Source: Bacillus sp. ISL-18 | GTDB taxonomy: Bacteria; Bacillota; Bacilli; Bacillales; Cytobacillaceae | Direction of reading: 5' to 3' | Length of the DNA: 64,000 nucleotides | Assembly: GCF_018613415.1 (NCBI RefSeq) | Contig: NZ_JAGGQG010000006.1 | Span: forward strand, 186,001 to 250,000 | Part shown: one piece after another, positions 45,419 through 53,887 of the stretch | How positions within the stretch are numbered: the first letter of the stretch is position 1 | How the letters are laid out: the number at the start of each line of letters is the position of its first letter | Notes under the pieces: generated by a model | What the model was told of the DNA's origin: nothing | The model's database searches: none | The model's input: the letters and a program-made list of their open reading frames with translations, nothing else | Translations under genes and position numbers: made by a program

Positions 45419-45844
45419 TTAAAATGAAAATTTCTGAAGGTTATCAGATAGAAGACTATAGGCGATTATTTTCTTCTTGTCCTGTTTCACTACATCAATG
45501 TGATCATGATATCGGTACAAAACCAACTTAATCTCTTTTTTGCCTCTTTTGGTATCAATAACGAGTGGAGGCTCACTGGTGTCTGGATTTAAAAATAATT
45601 CCTCTGTTCCTGGGAAAATATAGTGTTTCTTTAAAAAGATTGCTTCGTTAAACTCATTAATCACTTTCGTTTTGTTGTCACCTTCAAGCGGTTTTCCATC
45701 GATCGTTAAGGTGAGATTCTCTTCATTGAGTTTTGAGTGTGTTTCAAACTTCCTGATTAACCAATTTACAGAACCGGTTGGAAGACAGGTAATTAATATT
45801 TTAACTAAACTAAGAAGGATTATTGAAATAATAGTCCATATCAT
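45419..45844 (-). CDS. yfmQ: YfmQ family protein
   Basis: A 141-residue protein with one N-terminal membrane segment (about residues 1-22, MIWTIISIILLSLVKILI) and a soluble part containing LTIDGKPLEG, FNEAIFLKKHYIFPGTEE and the late YHDHIDVVKQ. The pattern agrees with Bacillus YfmQ, of unknown function. The ATG at 45844 lies 9 nt after GGAG; the ATG at 45853 touches that site. It is probably cotranscribed with the small membrane protein gene 42 nt upstream. Confidence 0.75.
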   Translation of the reverse strand: MIWTIISIILLSLVKILITCLPTGSVNWLIRKFETHSKLNEENLTLTIDGKPLEGDNKTKVINEFNEAIFLKKHYIFPGTEELFLNPDTSEPPLVIDTKRGKKEIKLVLYRYHDHIDVVKQDKKKIIAYSLLSDNLQKFSF

Positions 45845-45886
45845 ATTGATCATCTCCGTTTAACATCTTACTATATTGGTTATATA

Positions 45887-46078
45887 TTAGGTTAACCAAA
45901 TGTAAATCCCTAAGGAAATTATGGCTAAAAAAATAATGACAATATAGATTAAAGATAAATTTATGGTGTTTCTTTTTGTTGAACTACTGTAATTTTCGTC
46001 AGACTTTCCAGTTAACAGCAGTGTAGCTACAACTGCAATAATTAAAATTAACGTAACTAAGCCAAACATTATATTCAT
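45887..46078 (-). CDS. Small two-TM membrane protein
   Basis: A 63-residue protein with a hydrophobic helix at residues 4-22, a polar linker (GKSDENYSSSTKRN) and a second helix at about 40-62. CGAGGTG lies before the ATG, which supports a real gene. I do not recognise a family. It is the probable first gene of an operon with yfmQ. Confidence 0.6.
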   Translation of the reverse strand: MNIMFGLVTLILIIAVVATLLLTGKSDENYSSSTKRNTINLSLIYIVIIFLAIISLGIYIWLT

Positions 46079-46263
46079 GATACACCTCGTAAACTGATAA
46101 AGATTTAATTGTGCTCAAATTTTAATAATTTAATCATAACGTAACTGGATGGAAAATTAACCATCCAATTTACACAAAATTAGACCATCCACTTAAGTAG
46201 AAAGACATGATTACCGATTTCATTATTATCGTTCACTGTCTGGGAGGACATTATATTAAGTAA

Positions 46264-46279
46264 TGTGAAACATTTCACA
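46264..46279. promoter_or_regulatory. Fnr/CRP-type box
   Basis: TGTGA-N6-TCACA, a perfect match to the Bacillus Fnr consensus, centred at 46271.5. A TATATT at 46322-46327 would put it near -61.5. It overlaps the start of the shared motif at 46274. Confidence 0.5.
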
Positions 46280-46289
46280 AAACGTTCAC
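46274..46289 (+). promoter_or_regulatory. Shared 16-bp promoter motif, copy 1
   Basis: TTCACAAAACGTTCAC, i.e. TTCAC direct repeats at 11-bp spacing. GGTAAC follows 9 bp later (46299-46304), inside an imperfect palindrome AGTCC...GGACT (46294-46310). The identical 16-mer with GGTTAC at the same offset precedes the gene ending at 50132. Confidence 0.65.
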
Positions 46290-46372
46290 GAATAGTCCGG
46301 TAACAGGACTCCTTTATCAAGTATATTAACACTATATTCATATTGTTTATGTTATCTAGGGGGATTTTTATT

Positions 46373-47368
46373 ATGAAAAAGATATTTCAGATTCTAGTTA
46401 TGATGGGCCTGATTATGACGCCAGTTTTTGCCGAAGCACATGTGAAATGGTTCACTACTGTTAAGCCGCATAAGGAGTCAATTGAACATATAGTATCACC
46501 GGCATTCCTATTTTTTGCACTAGTCGCAGCGGTTGTGTTAGCTTCATTGACGTTAATCATTCCGAAAATGGCTGAATGGGGACTCATGATCAAGTGGGAA
46601 GACCGTTTATCTGGTTTAAGAAAATATTCTCGTTATATACTTAAATATGGAACAGCGATTGCGCTGATCATCCAAATGGTCAACGGAACATTATTTGCTC
46701 CTGAGTTTCATATTCATAACACAGTGGCAGTTGTTTTAACATGGATTACGATTGGCTTTTTATTAATCCCGCACCATATCTCCACTAAACTTGGTGCAAC
46801 AATTTTACTCGGATTATTTATTTATGAAACGATCCACCAAGGCGTATTCCATATGTTAGACTACGGCTTTTATGTTGCCATTATTGGGGTCTTATTGGTA
46901 GGAAATACAAAGCTGGAAAAAGTAGGCTTCCCGTTTTTATATTTAGGAACTGGATTGTCACTTAGCTGGGTAGCCGTGGAAAAATGGGTTTATCCGGATA
47001 TGGCCTTAGATATTGTTGCCCACCACCATGTCCCTACATTTGGTTTTGCACCGGATTTATTTGTGGTCATGGCCGCGTTTATTGAATTTGTTGTAGGATA
47101 TTTATTAGTAGTCGGTATTTTAAACAGAGTGCTTGGATTTGTTGTAACGGGTATTTTTATCTCAACAACGATGCTATTTGGCATGACAGAAGTGATTGGC
47201 CATTTCATGATTCATATCGTATTAGTAATCTTTATCATAGAAGGTGTATCCTTCTACAACCCGCCCATTAAAATGCACAAAACGAAGCTGGACCAATTTA
47301 TCTTTGTATTCCTGAATTTCATTTTCGTATTAGCTACATTCTTATTGATTTATTATCGATTTGCCTAA
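46373..47368 (+). CDS. DoxX-like integral membrane protein
   Basis: A 331-residue protein with an N-terminal signal or anchor, the invariant-looking AHVKWFTTV right after it, and about eight further hydrophobic segments. Several His occur in likely membrane edges (FHIHN, HHIS, VAHHHVP, IGHFMIH), suggesting a redox or metal role. The second half resembles DoxX/quinone-linked proteins. The ATG at 46373 follows AGGGGG and is preferred over upstream starts. The promoter carries an Fnr-like box and the shared 16-bp motif, so anaerobic or two-component control is likely. Function is unknown. Confidence 0.65.
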   Translation: MKKIFQILVMMGLIMTPVFAEAHVKWFTTVKPHKESIEHIVSPAFLFFALVAAVVLASLTLIIPKMAEWGLMIKWEDRLSGLRKYSRYILKYGTAIALIIQMVNGTLFAPEFHIHNTVAVVLTWITIGFLLIPHHISTKLGATILLGLFIYETIHQGVFHMLDYGFYVAIIGVLLVGNTKLEKVGFPFLYLGTGLSLSWVAVEKWVYPDMALDIVAHHHVPTFGFAPDLFVVMAAFIEFVVGYLLVVGILNRVLGFVVTGIFISTTMLFGMTEVIGHFMIHIVLVIFIIEGVSFYNPPIKMHKTKLDQFIFVFLNFIFVLATFLLIYYRFA

Positions 47369-47386
47369 GGATGTTTGAAGAATGAT

Positions 47387-47433
47387 TAACCTAAACAATC
47401 CACCCTTGTTCATTGGGTGGATTGTTTAGGTTA
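47387..47433. terminator. Long perfect hairpin between convergent genes
   Basis: A 19-bp perfect stem (47387-47405 with 47415-47433), 9-nt loop, without a clear T-run on either side. It includes the stop codon of the yuiD gene. It may be a bidirectional transcription block. Confidence 0.55.
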
Positions 47434-47901
47434 GAACGGATAAAGATAGTATGTAGCCAAACCAATAATGATCCCAGTGATCGCCCCGCCAAAAACTTCA
47501 ATGGGCTGGTGACCTAATAATTCTTTTAGTTTTTCGCGAGACTCGGGTTTCTTAATTTTCGGGTTCTTTAATGTTTCAATTAAAGAATTGAAATCAATTA
47601 ATAAAGCATTTAAAATTGCGGCATGATATCCCGCATGTCTGCGAACGCCTGTCGCATCATGCATAACAATTGCCGAAACGACCACACAAATGGCAAATTC
47701 ATTTGATTTGAATCCAGACATCAATCCAATCGCTGTCGTTAAGGAGATAATGGTCGATGTATGCGAACTAGGCATTCCGCCGGTGCTGAACATCAAATTC
47801 CATTTTAGTTCCCTTGTTGAGATAAAATGGATTGGGATTTTTACAAATTGCGCAATCAGCATCCCCAAAAGGGCAGCCAGAATGGGACAGGATAAAAACA
47901 T
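47431..47901 (-). CDS. yuiD: Divergent PAP2 family protein (YuiD-like)
   Basis: A 156-residue membrane protein of the DUF212 / divergent PAP2 family. The phosphatase-like motifs GGMPSSHTS, VRRHAGYHA and LGHQPIEVFGG are in order. About four hydrophobic segments. In true PAP2 enzymes these residues form the active site; activity of this divergent group is not established. AGGAGG precedes the ATG. Single-gene unit, convergent with the DoxX-like gene. Confidence 0.88.
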   Translation of the reverse strand: MFLSCPILAALLGMLIAQFVKIPIHFISTRELKWNLMFSTGGMPSSHTSTIISLTTAIGLMSGFKSNEFAICVVVSAIVMHDATGVRRHAGYHAAILNALLIDFNSLIETLKNPKIKKPESREKLKELLGHQPIEVFGGAITGIIIGLATYYLYPF

Positions 47902-48182
47902 ACATAATCCTCCTTATCCTTCAATAAAATTTTATCATCACCTCTAAAACTCCAGTAAGAGTAGAGGCCGTAATCCCAGTTATTTTTATTTACCCTTCAT
48001 TTAATTAATATAGACTATTTTAAATAAAAAATGGTAAGATTCACAAAATTAATCCCATAAAATTAATCTTGTTTTTATTGCAAAAAAGTTCCTTTTAACA
48101 TCCAAAAATAGTGCTATAATAGTCCATGTTAATTTGACAATCATTATTAAATTCATAACAAAACGAAAAGAAGTGTAGCGGT

Positions 48183-49577
48183 ATGAACAAACTTGCAGTG
48201 AAAATGAAACCTAGAACTGTCTTTTTGTTAGATAAGTATTTTACTGGTGAATCCATTGATTATAAGAAATTATTTGCGATTATCACGCCTATTTTTGTCG
48301 ATCAAGCTTTCTTAATCATCATGAGTCTATTAAACACCGCCATGGTTAGCTCCGCTGGGGTTGCTGCTGTAAGTGCAGTAAGTATGGTAGATTCATTGAA
48401 CATATTCTTAGTTAACGTTTTTATTGCGGTAGCAACGGGTGGTACGGTCATGGTGGCGCAATATAAAGGCAGCGGCAATACAGAGATGGTGTCCAAAACT
48501 GCCACGCAAGCGATATCAGCGGTAACCTTATTTTCTGTAGTCCTTAGTGCATTAGTTATCACCTTCCACACGCCAACCTTAAACCTTTTATTCGGTAAGG
48601 CGGAAGCGGAAGTGTTTCAAAACGCCAGAATTTATCTAATTGGCAGCTGTCTTTCTTATCCGTTTATTGCCATATTTCAAGCCGTAACGGGGGCATTAAG
48701 GGGTGTCGGTGAGACCAAACCATGCTTGAATTTATCCTTATTAATGAATGTAACTAATACCATTCTCAATGTTTTACTGATTACCGTTTTTGATATGGGA
48801 GTGGAAGGGCTTGTCATTTCCACCATTTTTGCAAGATTACTAGGTGTCGTTGCGGCTATAATTTATATTATTAAATACAATGAAACCATCCGATATAAAT
48901 TGACCAATGCGTTACATATTGATATTTCTATTTTAAAGAAAGTCATGTTTATTGGACTTCCGTTTGCGGCAGAACAGTTATTCTTCAATGGCGGAAAGCT
49001 GTTAACACAAACATTTATAGTCCAATTAGGAACACTTGCATTGACGTCCTATGCAATTGGAAATTCGATTGCCCTGCTATTTCAAATTGGACCCAATTCA
49101 TTAAGTATTGCAATTGTAACAGTAGTAGGACAATGTATCGGAAGAAGGAACGTCCAAGATGCAAGGAAATTTATTATTTCCATGATGGGACTAGGCACGA
49201 TCCTGTTTGTAGTGGCGGATGCCGTGTTGCTCCCTTTGTTTCCGATCCTAATTAAACTGTTCAGCCCGCCGGTTGAAATTATCCCAACCATTTTTATGAT
49301 GATTTTAATTTCGGCAGTAGGTCATCCATTGCTATGGCCAGCAAGCTTTATTATGCCATCGGCGTTAAGGGCAGCAGGGGATTCCAACTTTACATCGATT
49401 GCCTCCTTGCTCTCGATGTGGCTCTTGCGGGTCATTTTAGGATATCTATTGGGAATTACATTTGGATTTGGCATTATCGGTGTTTGGGTAGCGATGAATA
49501 TCGAATGGGGAATGCGGACATTGATCTTTGTTTTGCGATTTAAAGGAAAGAAATGGTATGCGCATAAGCTGGTGTGA
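48183..49577 (+). CDS. MATE family efflux transporter
   Basis: A 464-residue, 12-TM cation-coupled exporter with two homologous halves. The MATE pattern FVDQAFLIIMSLLNTAMV at the start and ALRGVGETKPCL between TM5 and TM6, with the second-half counterpart ALRAAGDSNFTS, are clear. Substrate is not predictable. AAAAGAAG precedes the ATG; a TATAAT at 48115-48120 is a likely -10. A strong hairpin follows. Confidence 0.9.
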   Translation: MNKLAVKMKPRTVFLLDKYFTGESIDYKKLFAIITPIFVDQAFLIIMSLLNTAMVSSAGVAAVSAVSMVDSLNIFLVNVFIAVATGGTVMVAQYKGSGNTEMVSKTATQAISAVTLFSVVLSALVITFHTPTLNLLFGKAEAEVFQNARIYLIGSCLSYPFIAIFQAVTGALRGVGETKPCLNLSLLMNVTNTILNVLLITVFDMGVEGLVISTIFARLLGVVAAIIYIIKYNETIRYKLTNALHIDISILKKVMFIGLPFAAEQLFFNGGKLLTQTFIVQLGTLALTSYAIGNSIALLFQIGPNSLSIAIVTVVGQCIGRRNVQDARKFIISMMGLGTILFVVADAVLLPLFPILIKLFSPPVEIIPTIFMMILISAVGHPLLWPASFIMPSALRAAGDSNFTSIASLLSMWLLRVILGYLLGITFGFGIIGVWVAMNIEWGMRTLIFVLRFKGKKWYAHKLV

Positions 49578-49602
49578 CGATCATCCAAAATTATAGGTAG
49601 AG

Positions 49603-49645
49603 TATCAAAGAATAAAGCTGCCAAAGCAGCTTTATTCTTTTGATA
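49603..49645. terminator. Bidirectional terminator
   Basis: An 18-19-bp stem with one bulge (49603-49621 with 49626-49645, core GAATAAAGCTGC), 4-nt loop, ending the MATE gene on plus and the DUF2798 gene on minus. Confidence 0.8.
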
Positions 49646-49646
49646 T

Positions 49647-50132
49647 TTATGCAACACTCATGGAATTCTTTGCTTTAACAATCTTAACAAATAAAAAACG
49701 AACAATTGGTCCCATAATTAATAGTTGCAGTGGAAAAGCAACGATAAAGTTCTTAATGACAATGGAGAAGTAGCTAGTAATCATGGATCCTGTCATTCCT
49801 CCGTTAGTAAGGAAGGCAGTTCCGAGTCCGTATAAAGACATAAACAGTACCATTCCTACTACCATACAAAAAGATATCGCTAAAATGACATAGACCTTTT
49901 TAGATTTGTCATAAGGAAGCATCAATGCCACTTTTTTTGCCGCTGGACCAACAAGAAATAGATCCAAAAGCAATGCAATCATAAATCCAATGGCCCCTTC
50001 GATAAACATTTCTCCTACCGACAGTTCACCGATCAATCCATTTAGAAATAAATTATAAACCGACATAAAGAAAACCATTCCAAAACACATCATTGTTCCA
50101 AATAAAATACTTTCTTTCTTATTTGTAGGCAT
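49647..50132 (-). CDS. DUF2798 domain-containing membrane protein
   Basis: A 161-residue protein with four TM segments as two repeats (MMCFGMVFFMSVYNLFLNG and SFCMVVGMVLFMSLYGLG), the DUF2798 plan. Function is unknown. The promoter carries the 16-bp motif TTCACAAAACGTTCAC shared with the DoxX-like gene, one base before a weak -35 (TATGAA) and 24 bp before TATAAT, so an activator is probably needed. GGAAGGGATGATTG precedes the ATG. Confidence 0.82.
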   Translation of the reverse strand: MPTNKKESILFGTMMCFGMVFFMSVYNLFLNGLIGELSVGEMFIEGAIGFMIALLLDLFLVGPAAKKVALMLPYDKSKKVYVILAISFCMVVGMVLFMSLYGLGTAFLTNGGMTGSMITSYFSIVIKNFIVAFPLQLLIMGPIVRFLFVKIVKAKNSMSVA

Positions 50133-50163
50133 TTCTCAATCATCCCTTCCTTTTATCTTTTGT

Positions 50164-50209
50164 ATTATAGCGATAGTGGTAACCTCTTCATAAGTGAACG
50201 TTTTGTGAA
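50164..50209 (-). promoter_or_regulatory. Promoter of the DUF2798 gene with shared motif, copy 2
   Basis: Minus strand: TTCACAAAACGTTCAC (50209-50194), GGTTACC 9 nt later, TATGAA (50192-50187), 17-bp spacer, TATAAT (50169-50164). The 16-mer is identical to that at 46274. Confidence 0.7.
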
Positions 50210-50365
50210 CATTAATTAGAAAACCTAAATACTGTGCTTTTACTAAAAAACTAAGATAATATACCTAAATTCACTATTGGAAATATAGAAATATTTTAAA
50301 CAAGGACTTTCGCCCTATGAAAAAATTATATATAATTGGAAAGGAAAATTAAGGGGGTATAGGAA

Positions 50366-50950
50366 GTGCTTTATAGTATTGTATTATTTTTACACATCAT
50401 AGGCGCTGTGGTTATGTTTGTTGCAGTAGGAATTACGTTATTAGCGATGATTTCCATGCTGAATTCGAAGACTACAGACACTTTGAGAAATTGGGCTGCG
50501 TTGGCAGTTAAACTGGATGGGCTGCTGCCTTTCAGTGTTATTTTGATTTTAGTACCAGGGTTATATCTTGTTTTTACTCGATGGGGATGGGGGAACCCTT
50601 GGATTGAGCTATCATTGGCTTTGTTGATTGTTATGACATTTATGGGGCCAATTATTAATTTACGGCGATTAAAAGCGATATTAAATGTCGCAAATGCAGA
50701 AAAGAATGCAGTGCCATCAGCTGTTTTATTGGAAAAGGTAAGAGACCGGGTGCTATGGAATTCAGTCTTGATTATGACAATGCTTGCGTTAGCGATTGTT
50801 TTTTTAATGACTGTGAAGCTATCTATCATAGGTTCGCTTGTTGCGATCGTGATAGCGGTTGTTCTTGGATCTATTGCAGCTAGTAACCTTTTAAATAGGA
50901 CTTCAACTAAGGTAACAATCTCAAATAAGAAAACAAATTCCATTAATTAA
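50366..50950 (+). CDS. DUF2269-like integral membrane protein
   Basis: A 194-residue protein with about five TM segments. The opening ILFLHIIGA-like segment (VLFLHIIGAVVMFVAVG) and LVPGLYLVFTRWGWGNPWIE match the DUF2269 type of unknown function. The GTG start at 50366 follows AGGAAG closely and GGGGG further up. A 190-residue open frame on the other strand is a shadow of this gene. Single-gene unit. Confidence 0.75.
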   Translation: MLYSIVLFLHIIGAVVMFVAVGITLLAMISMLNSKTTDTLRNWAALAVKLDGLLPFSVILILVPGLYLVFTRWGWGNPWIELSLALLIVMTFMGPIINLRRLKAILNVANAEKNAVPSAVLLEKVRDRVLWNSVLIMTMLALAIVFLMTVKLSIIGSLVAIVIAVVLGSIAASNLLNRTSTKVTISNKKTNSIN

Positions 50951-51012
50951 GAGATACATAGAGTAGGGGAGAGTCCGGTTTGGATTTTCTCCTATTTTAT
51001 TTTAAGCAGCGA

Positions 51013-51101
51013 CTTGTCCGTTCGATTAGAAATATCGAGGGATTTAGACATCGAAGCATTTGAGACCGGGGCTATTTGATTGGGACGAGGAATCGGACAA
51101 G
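51013..51101. repeat. Structured GC-richer intergenic element
   Basis: Outer arms CTTGTCCG (51013-51020) and CGGACAAG (51094-51101) enclose TCGA...TCGA pairings. It is GC-richer than its surroundings and lies in the 292-bp gap before the monooxygenase gene. It could be a structured RNA or a small dispersed repeat. No gene is seen here. Confidence 0.4.
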
Positions 51102-51242
51102 GGAAGGTGGAATCTACGGGCCCTGCCCAAATAAGCAAAACAACAACCGTACCTTACGTAGAAAATAAAATATTGATATATTTTCGGTTTGTGTAATAAT
51201 TAAGAATAGTCAGCAAGTTATGAAAAATAAGGGGAGAGTTAG

Positions 51243-52508
51243 ATGACTAATATCAAAACGGCCATTGTGGTTGGCGGCGGGATTGGCGGACTTGTGACTG
51301 CCCTAAAACTTCACCGCGTTGGCGTATCAGTGCGTGTATTTGAAAGTGTAGAAACAATTAAAGCTCTCGGTGTTGGGATTAACCTCTTACCACATGCAGT
51401 AAGAGTTTTAACCGAACTAGGTTTAGAGGGCGAACTAGAAAAAATTGGCTTACCTACAGCCGAACTCCTTTATGTAAACAAATTTGGTCAAAATATATGG
51501 CGGGAGCCTCGAGGTGTGGAGGCGGGGTACCACTGGCCGCAATACTCCATCCACCGTGGAAAACTGCAAATGTTGTTGTTGGAAGCAGTTAAAAAGGAAC
51601 TTGGGGAGGCAGCGGTGTTTACCGGCCATCATTTAAAATCTTTTTAAACCTTTGGCGACATAGTGACAGCGCAGTTTGAAAACCGAAAAACGGGCGAAAG
51701 TCTTGGGTCTTACTATGCTGACATCATGATTGCGGCCGATGGGATCCATTCCGTTGTAAGGAAATTTTATTATCCGGATGAAGGTCAACCTAAATTTAGT
51801 GGCCGAATTTTATGGCGTGGTATTACAGAGTCTTCGCCTTTTTTAACAGGAAGATCCATGATTATGTCAGGCTATCAGGATCAAAAATTTGTCGCTTATC
51901 CCGTTTGCCCCGATACCGCTGCAAAAGGAAGTTCGCTTGTTAACTGGATTGCGGAACTAGCGGTTGGTGATGAAATGCCTTCGAGGGCAGATTGGAATCG
52001 AAAAATTGATAAGGAGATCTTTGCACCGGCCTTTGCATCATGGGATTTTGACTGGCTGAATGTGCCAAAGTTGATTGATGAAACAGATGCCGTTTATGAA
52101 TTCCCGATGGTGGACCGCGATCCCCTGCCGCAATGGACTTTTGGGCGCGTCACTTTATTAGGGGATGCTGCACATCCCATGTATCCAATTGGGTCCAATG
52201 GTGCTTCACAAGCGATATTAGATGCTGATGCACTAGGTGAGGCCATATTAGAACATCATGATGCCGAACGGGCGTTAAAAGCTTATGAAGATGATAGGTT
52301 AGGAGCTACTGCAAATATTGTTTTGACAAATCGTAAAAATGGTCCTGAAGTTGTTATGCAAATTGTTGAAGAACGTGCCCCAAATGGATTTACAACCTTA
52401 GACGATGTCATTTCCTATCAGGAACTTGCGGAAATTGCAAATCAATATAAACAGATAGCCGGTTTTGACAAAGAAAAGCTGAACAGTAAAATAGGTGTTC
52501 AATCATGA
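51243..52508 (+). pseudogene. FAD-dependent monooxygenase interrupted by an in-frame TAA
   Basis: One frame of 421 codons gives a class A flavin monooxygenase (salicylate/3-hydroxybenzoate hydroxylase or PhzS-like). The first half has the FAD motif VGGGIGGLVTALKL and the second half has the DG motif AADGIHSVVR and the GD motif VTLLGDAAHPMYPIGSNGA. A TAA at 51645-51647 lies between HHLKSF and TFGDIVTAQF, with the frame unchanged on both sides. Any single change from AAA, GAA or CAA would create it. The 5' fragment (134 residues) lacks the active-site part. A Dabb-domain gene overlaps its end by 4 nt. Confidence 0.85.
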
Positions 52509-52798
52509 TTGAGCATATGGTCTTATTAAAGTTTTCCAAGAGTACGACGGAAGACCAAAAGCTGGAACTGATACGCCGGACATTATTATTAAAAGACAAG
52601 ATTCCAGGGATCATGGATATTCAGCAGGGGAATAATTTTTCAAATCGAAGTCAAGGATTTGAGATGGGATTGACCGTTCGCTTTGAAGACAGAACTTCTT
52701 TGGAGAACTATGGCCCACATCCAGCACACCAAGAGGTTTTCAGTTACTTGAAAGAGATTGGATTGGAAGATAGTATCATTGTTGATTTTAAGATATGA
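52505..52798 (+). CDS. Dabb family (stress-responsive alpha/beta barrel) protein
   Basis: A 97-residue ferredoxin-like alpha/beta barrel protein. It has the typical start IEHMVLLKFSKSTTEDQ, a central KIPGIMDIQQGNNFS, and the end HPAHQEVFSYLKEI. Dabb proteins often assist or catalyse steps in aromatic or polyketide metabolism. The 4-nt overlap (ATGA) with the flavin monooxygenase implies a joint function. The monooxygenase is broken, so this gene may be losing its role. Confidence 0.88.
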   Translation: MIEHMVLLKFSKSTTEDQKLELIRRTLLLKDKIPGIMDIQQGNNFSNRSQGFEMGLTVRFEDRTSLENYGPHPAHQEVFSYLKEIGLEDSIIVDFKI

Positions 52799-52884
52799 TT
52801 CTTTTTTGTTTCCTCCCATTATTAAATCTATGATTCAAGTCTTCTGAAGTTTCGTTGATATCTAATATTGGAGGGAAAATAGAT

Positions 52885-52920
52885 AAAAGCAGACTTTTTT
52901 AAAAGGTCTGCTTTTGGTAT
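52885..52920. terminator. Bidirectional terminator
   Basis: Perfect 10-bp stem AAAAGCAGAC (52885-52894) with GTCTGCTTTT (52906-52915). It ends the Dabb gene on plus and the SDR gene on minus. Confidence 0.75.
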
Positions 52921-53030
52921 TTGGAAAAATAATAAAGATAAATTTCTCAGAATATGAAGAAGCTGCCTGAATATCTTCCAAGTTCGGACAAGTAAACAGT
53001 CCGAAGAGGCTCCAATTCGAAAACCATACT

Positions 53031-53747
53031 CTAAGGATTTGTCGACCATAGTCCTGCAGATTTAAGGAAAACCCGTGGATGCAGCTTTAAACCAGCAACT
53101 AATAAATCTGCCAAGTCTTCCGGCTGCATTACATTTTCAGCATTTCCAGAGATTAGATTGGTTTCAATGGCTAAATCTGTAGCAACAGTACTAGGTGTTA
53201 AGGCAGTGACACGGATATTATGCTTTCTTACCTCAAGAGCGAGTGATTCTGTAAGTCCCAAAACCGCAAATTTAGAAGCGCTGTAAGCACTAGTGACAGG
53301 TGCTCCTTTTTGACCTGCAGTAGACGAGATATTGACGATATCTCCTGCTTTCCGCTCTATCATCCCAGGTAATACTACTCGTGTAACATTATAAACACCC
53401 ATCAAGTTTACTCGAATAATATTTTCCCATTCCTCAGGAGCTAAATCGAGAAAGCCGCCAAATTTGGCTACACCAGCATTGTTAATTAAGATATCAATGT
53501 TCCCAAAATCAGATTTAATATGACTAACAGCATGAGTGACCGAATCTAGGTCAGATACATCGGCTGTTGCAGCTGAAAGTTGTATATCATATTGTTCGAG
53601 TTCAGATGTTACTTTCTCAAGATTCGTCATATTTAATCCAATTAATCCTAGGTTAACACCTTCTTTTGCTAAGGCGATGGCCACAGCCCTACCGATACCT
53701 CTTCCTGCTCCAGTGATAATAGCGTTTTTTCCATTTAGTGAAATCAT
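53031..53747 (-). CDS. yoxD: SDR oxidoreductase, 3-ketoacyl-ACP reductase-like (YoxD)
   Basis: A 238-residue short-chain dehydrogenase. The NAD(P) motif [16 protein letters not shown] ([14 protein letters not shown]), catalytic Ser in NISSTAG and YSASK (Tyr and Lys) are intact. Length and the C-terminal [11 protein letters not shown] agree with B. subtilis YoxD. The ATG at 53747 is chosen over a start 11 codons upstream by family length. It may act on 3-oxoacyl or other carbonyl substrates. Confidence 0.88.
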   Translation of the reverse strand: MISLNGKNAIITGAGRGIGRAVAIALAKEGVNLGLIGLNMTNLEKVTSELEQYDIQLSAATADVSDLDSVTHAVSHIKSDFGNIDILINNAGVAKFGGFLDLAPEEWENIIRVNLMGVYNVTRVVLPGMIERKAGDIVNISSTAGQKGAPVTSAYSASKFAVLGLTESLALEVRKHNIRVTALTPSTVATDLAIETNLISGNAENVMQPEDLADLLVAGLKLHPRVFLKSAGLWSTNP

Positions 53748-53844
53748 TGTATCAATCCCTGCCTTTAAATTTACGAACAACTATAAATTGAGCAATTACA
53801 AGACCCAATATACTTTGATATTGGGTAATATAATGAAATACATA

Positions 53845-53875
53845 TAAAAAAACCCCAGTAATAAAAAACTGAGGT
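53845..53875 (-). terminator. Minus-strand terminator of the EIIC-like gene
   Basis: Minus-strand stem ACCTCAGT/ACTGGGGT (53875-53868 with 53859-53852), one G-U pair, followed by TTTTTTT. Confidence 0.8.
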
Positions 53876-53887
53876 ACTTAAAAACGA

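Noticed and set aside
50371..50943. 190-codon open frame on the minus strand
   Set aside because: It lies fully opposite the DUF2269-like gene, has no ribosome binding site, and its product has no recognisable pattern.
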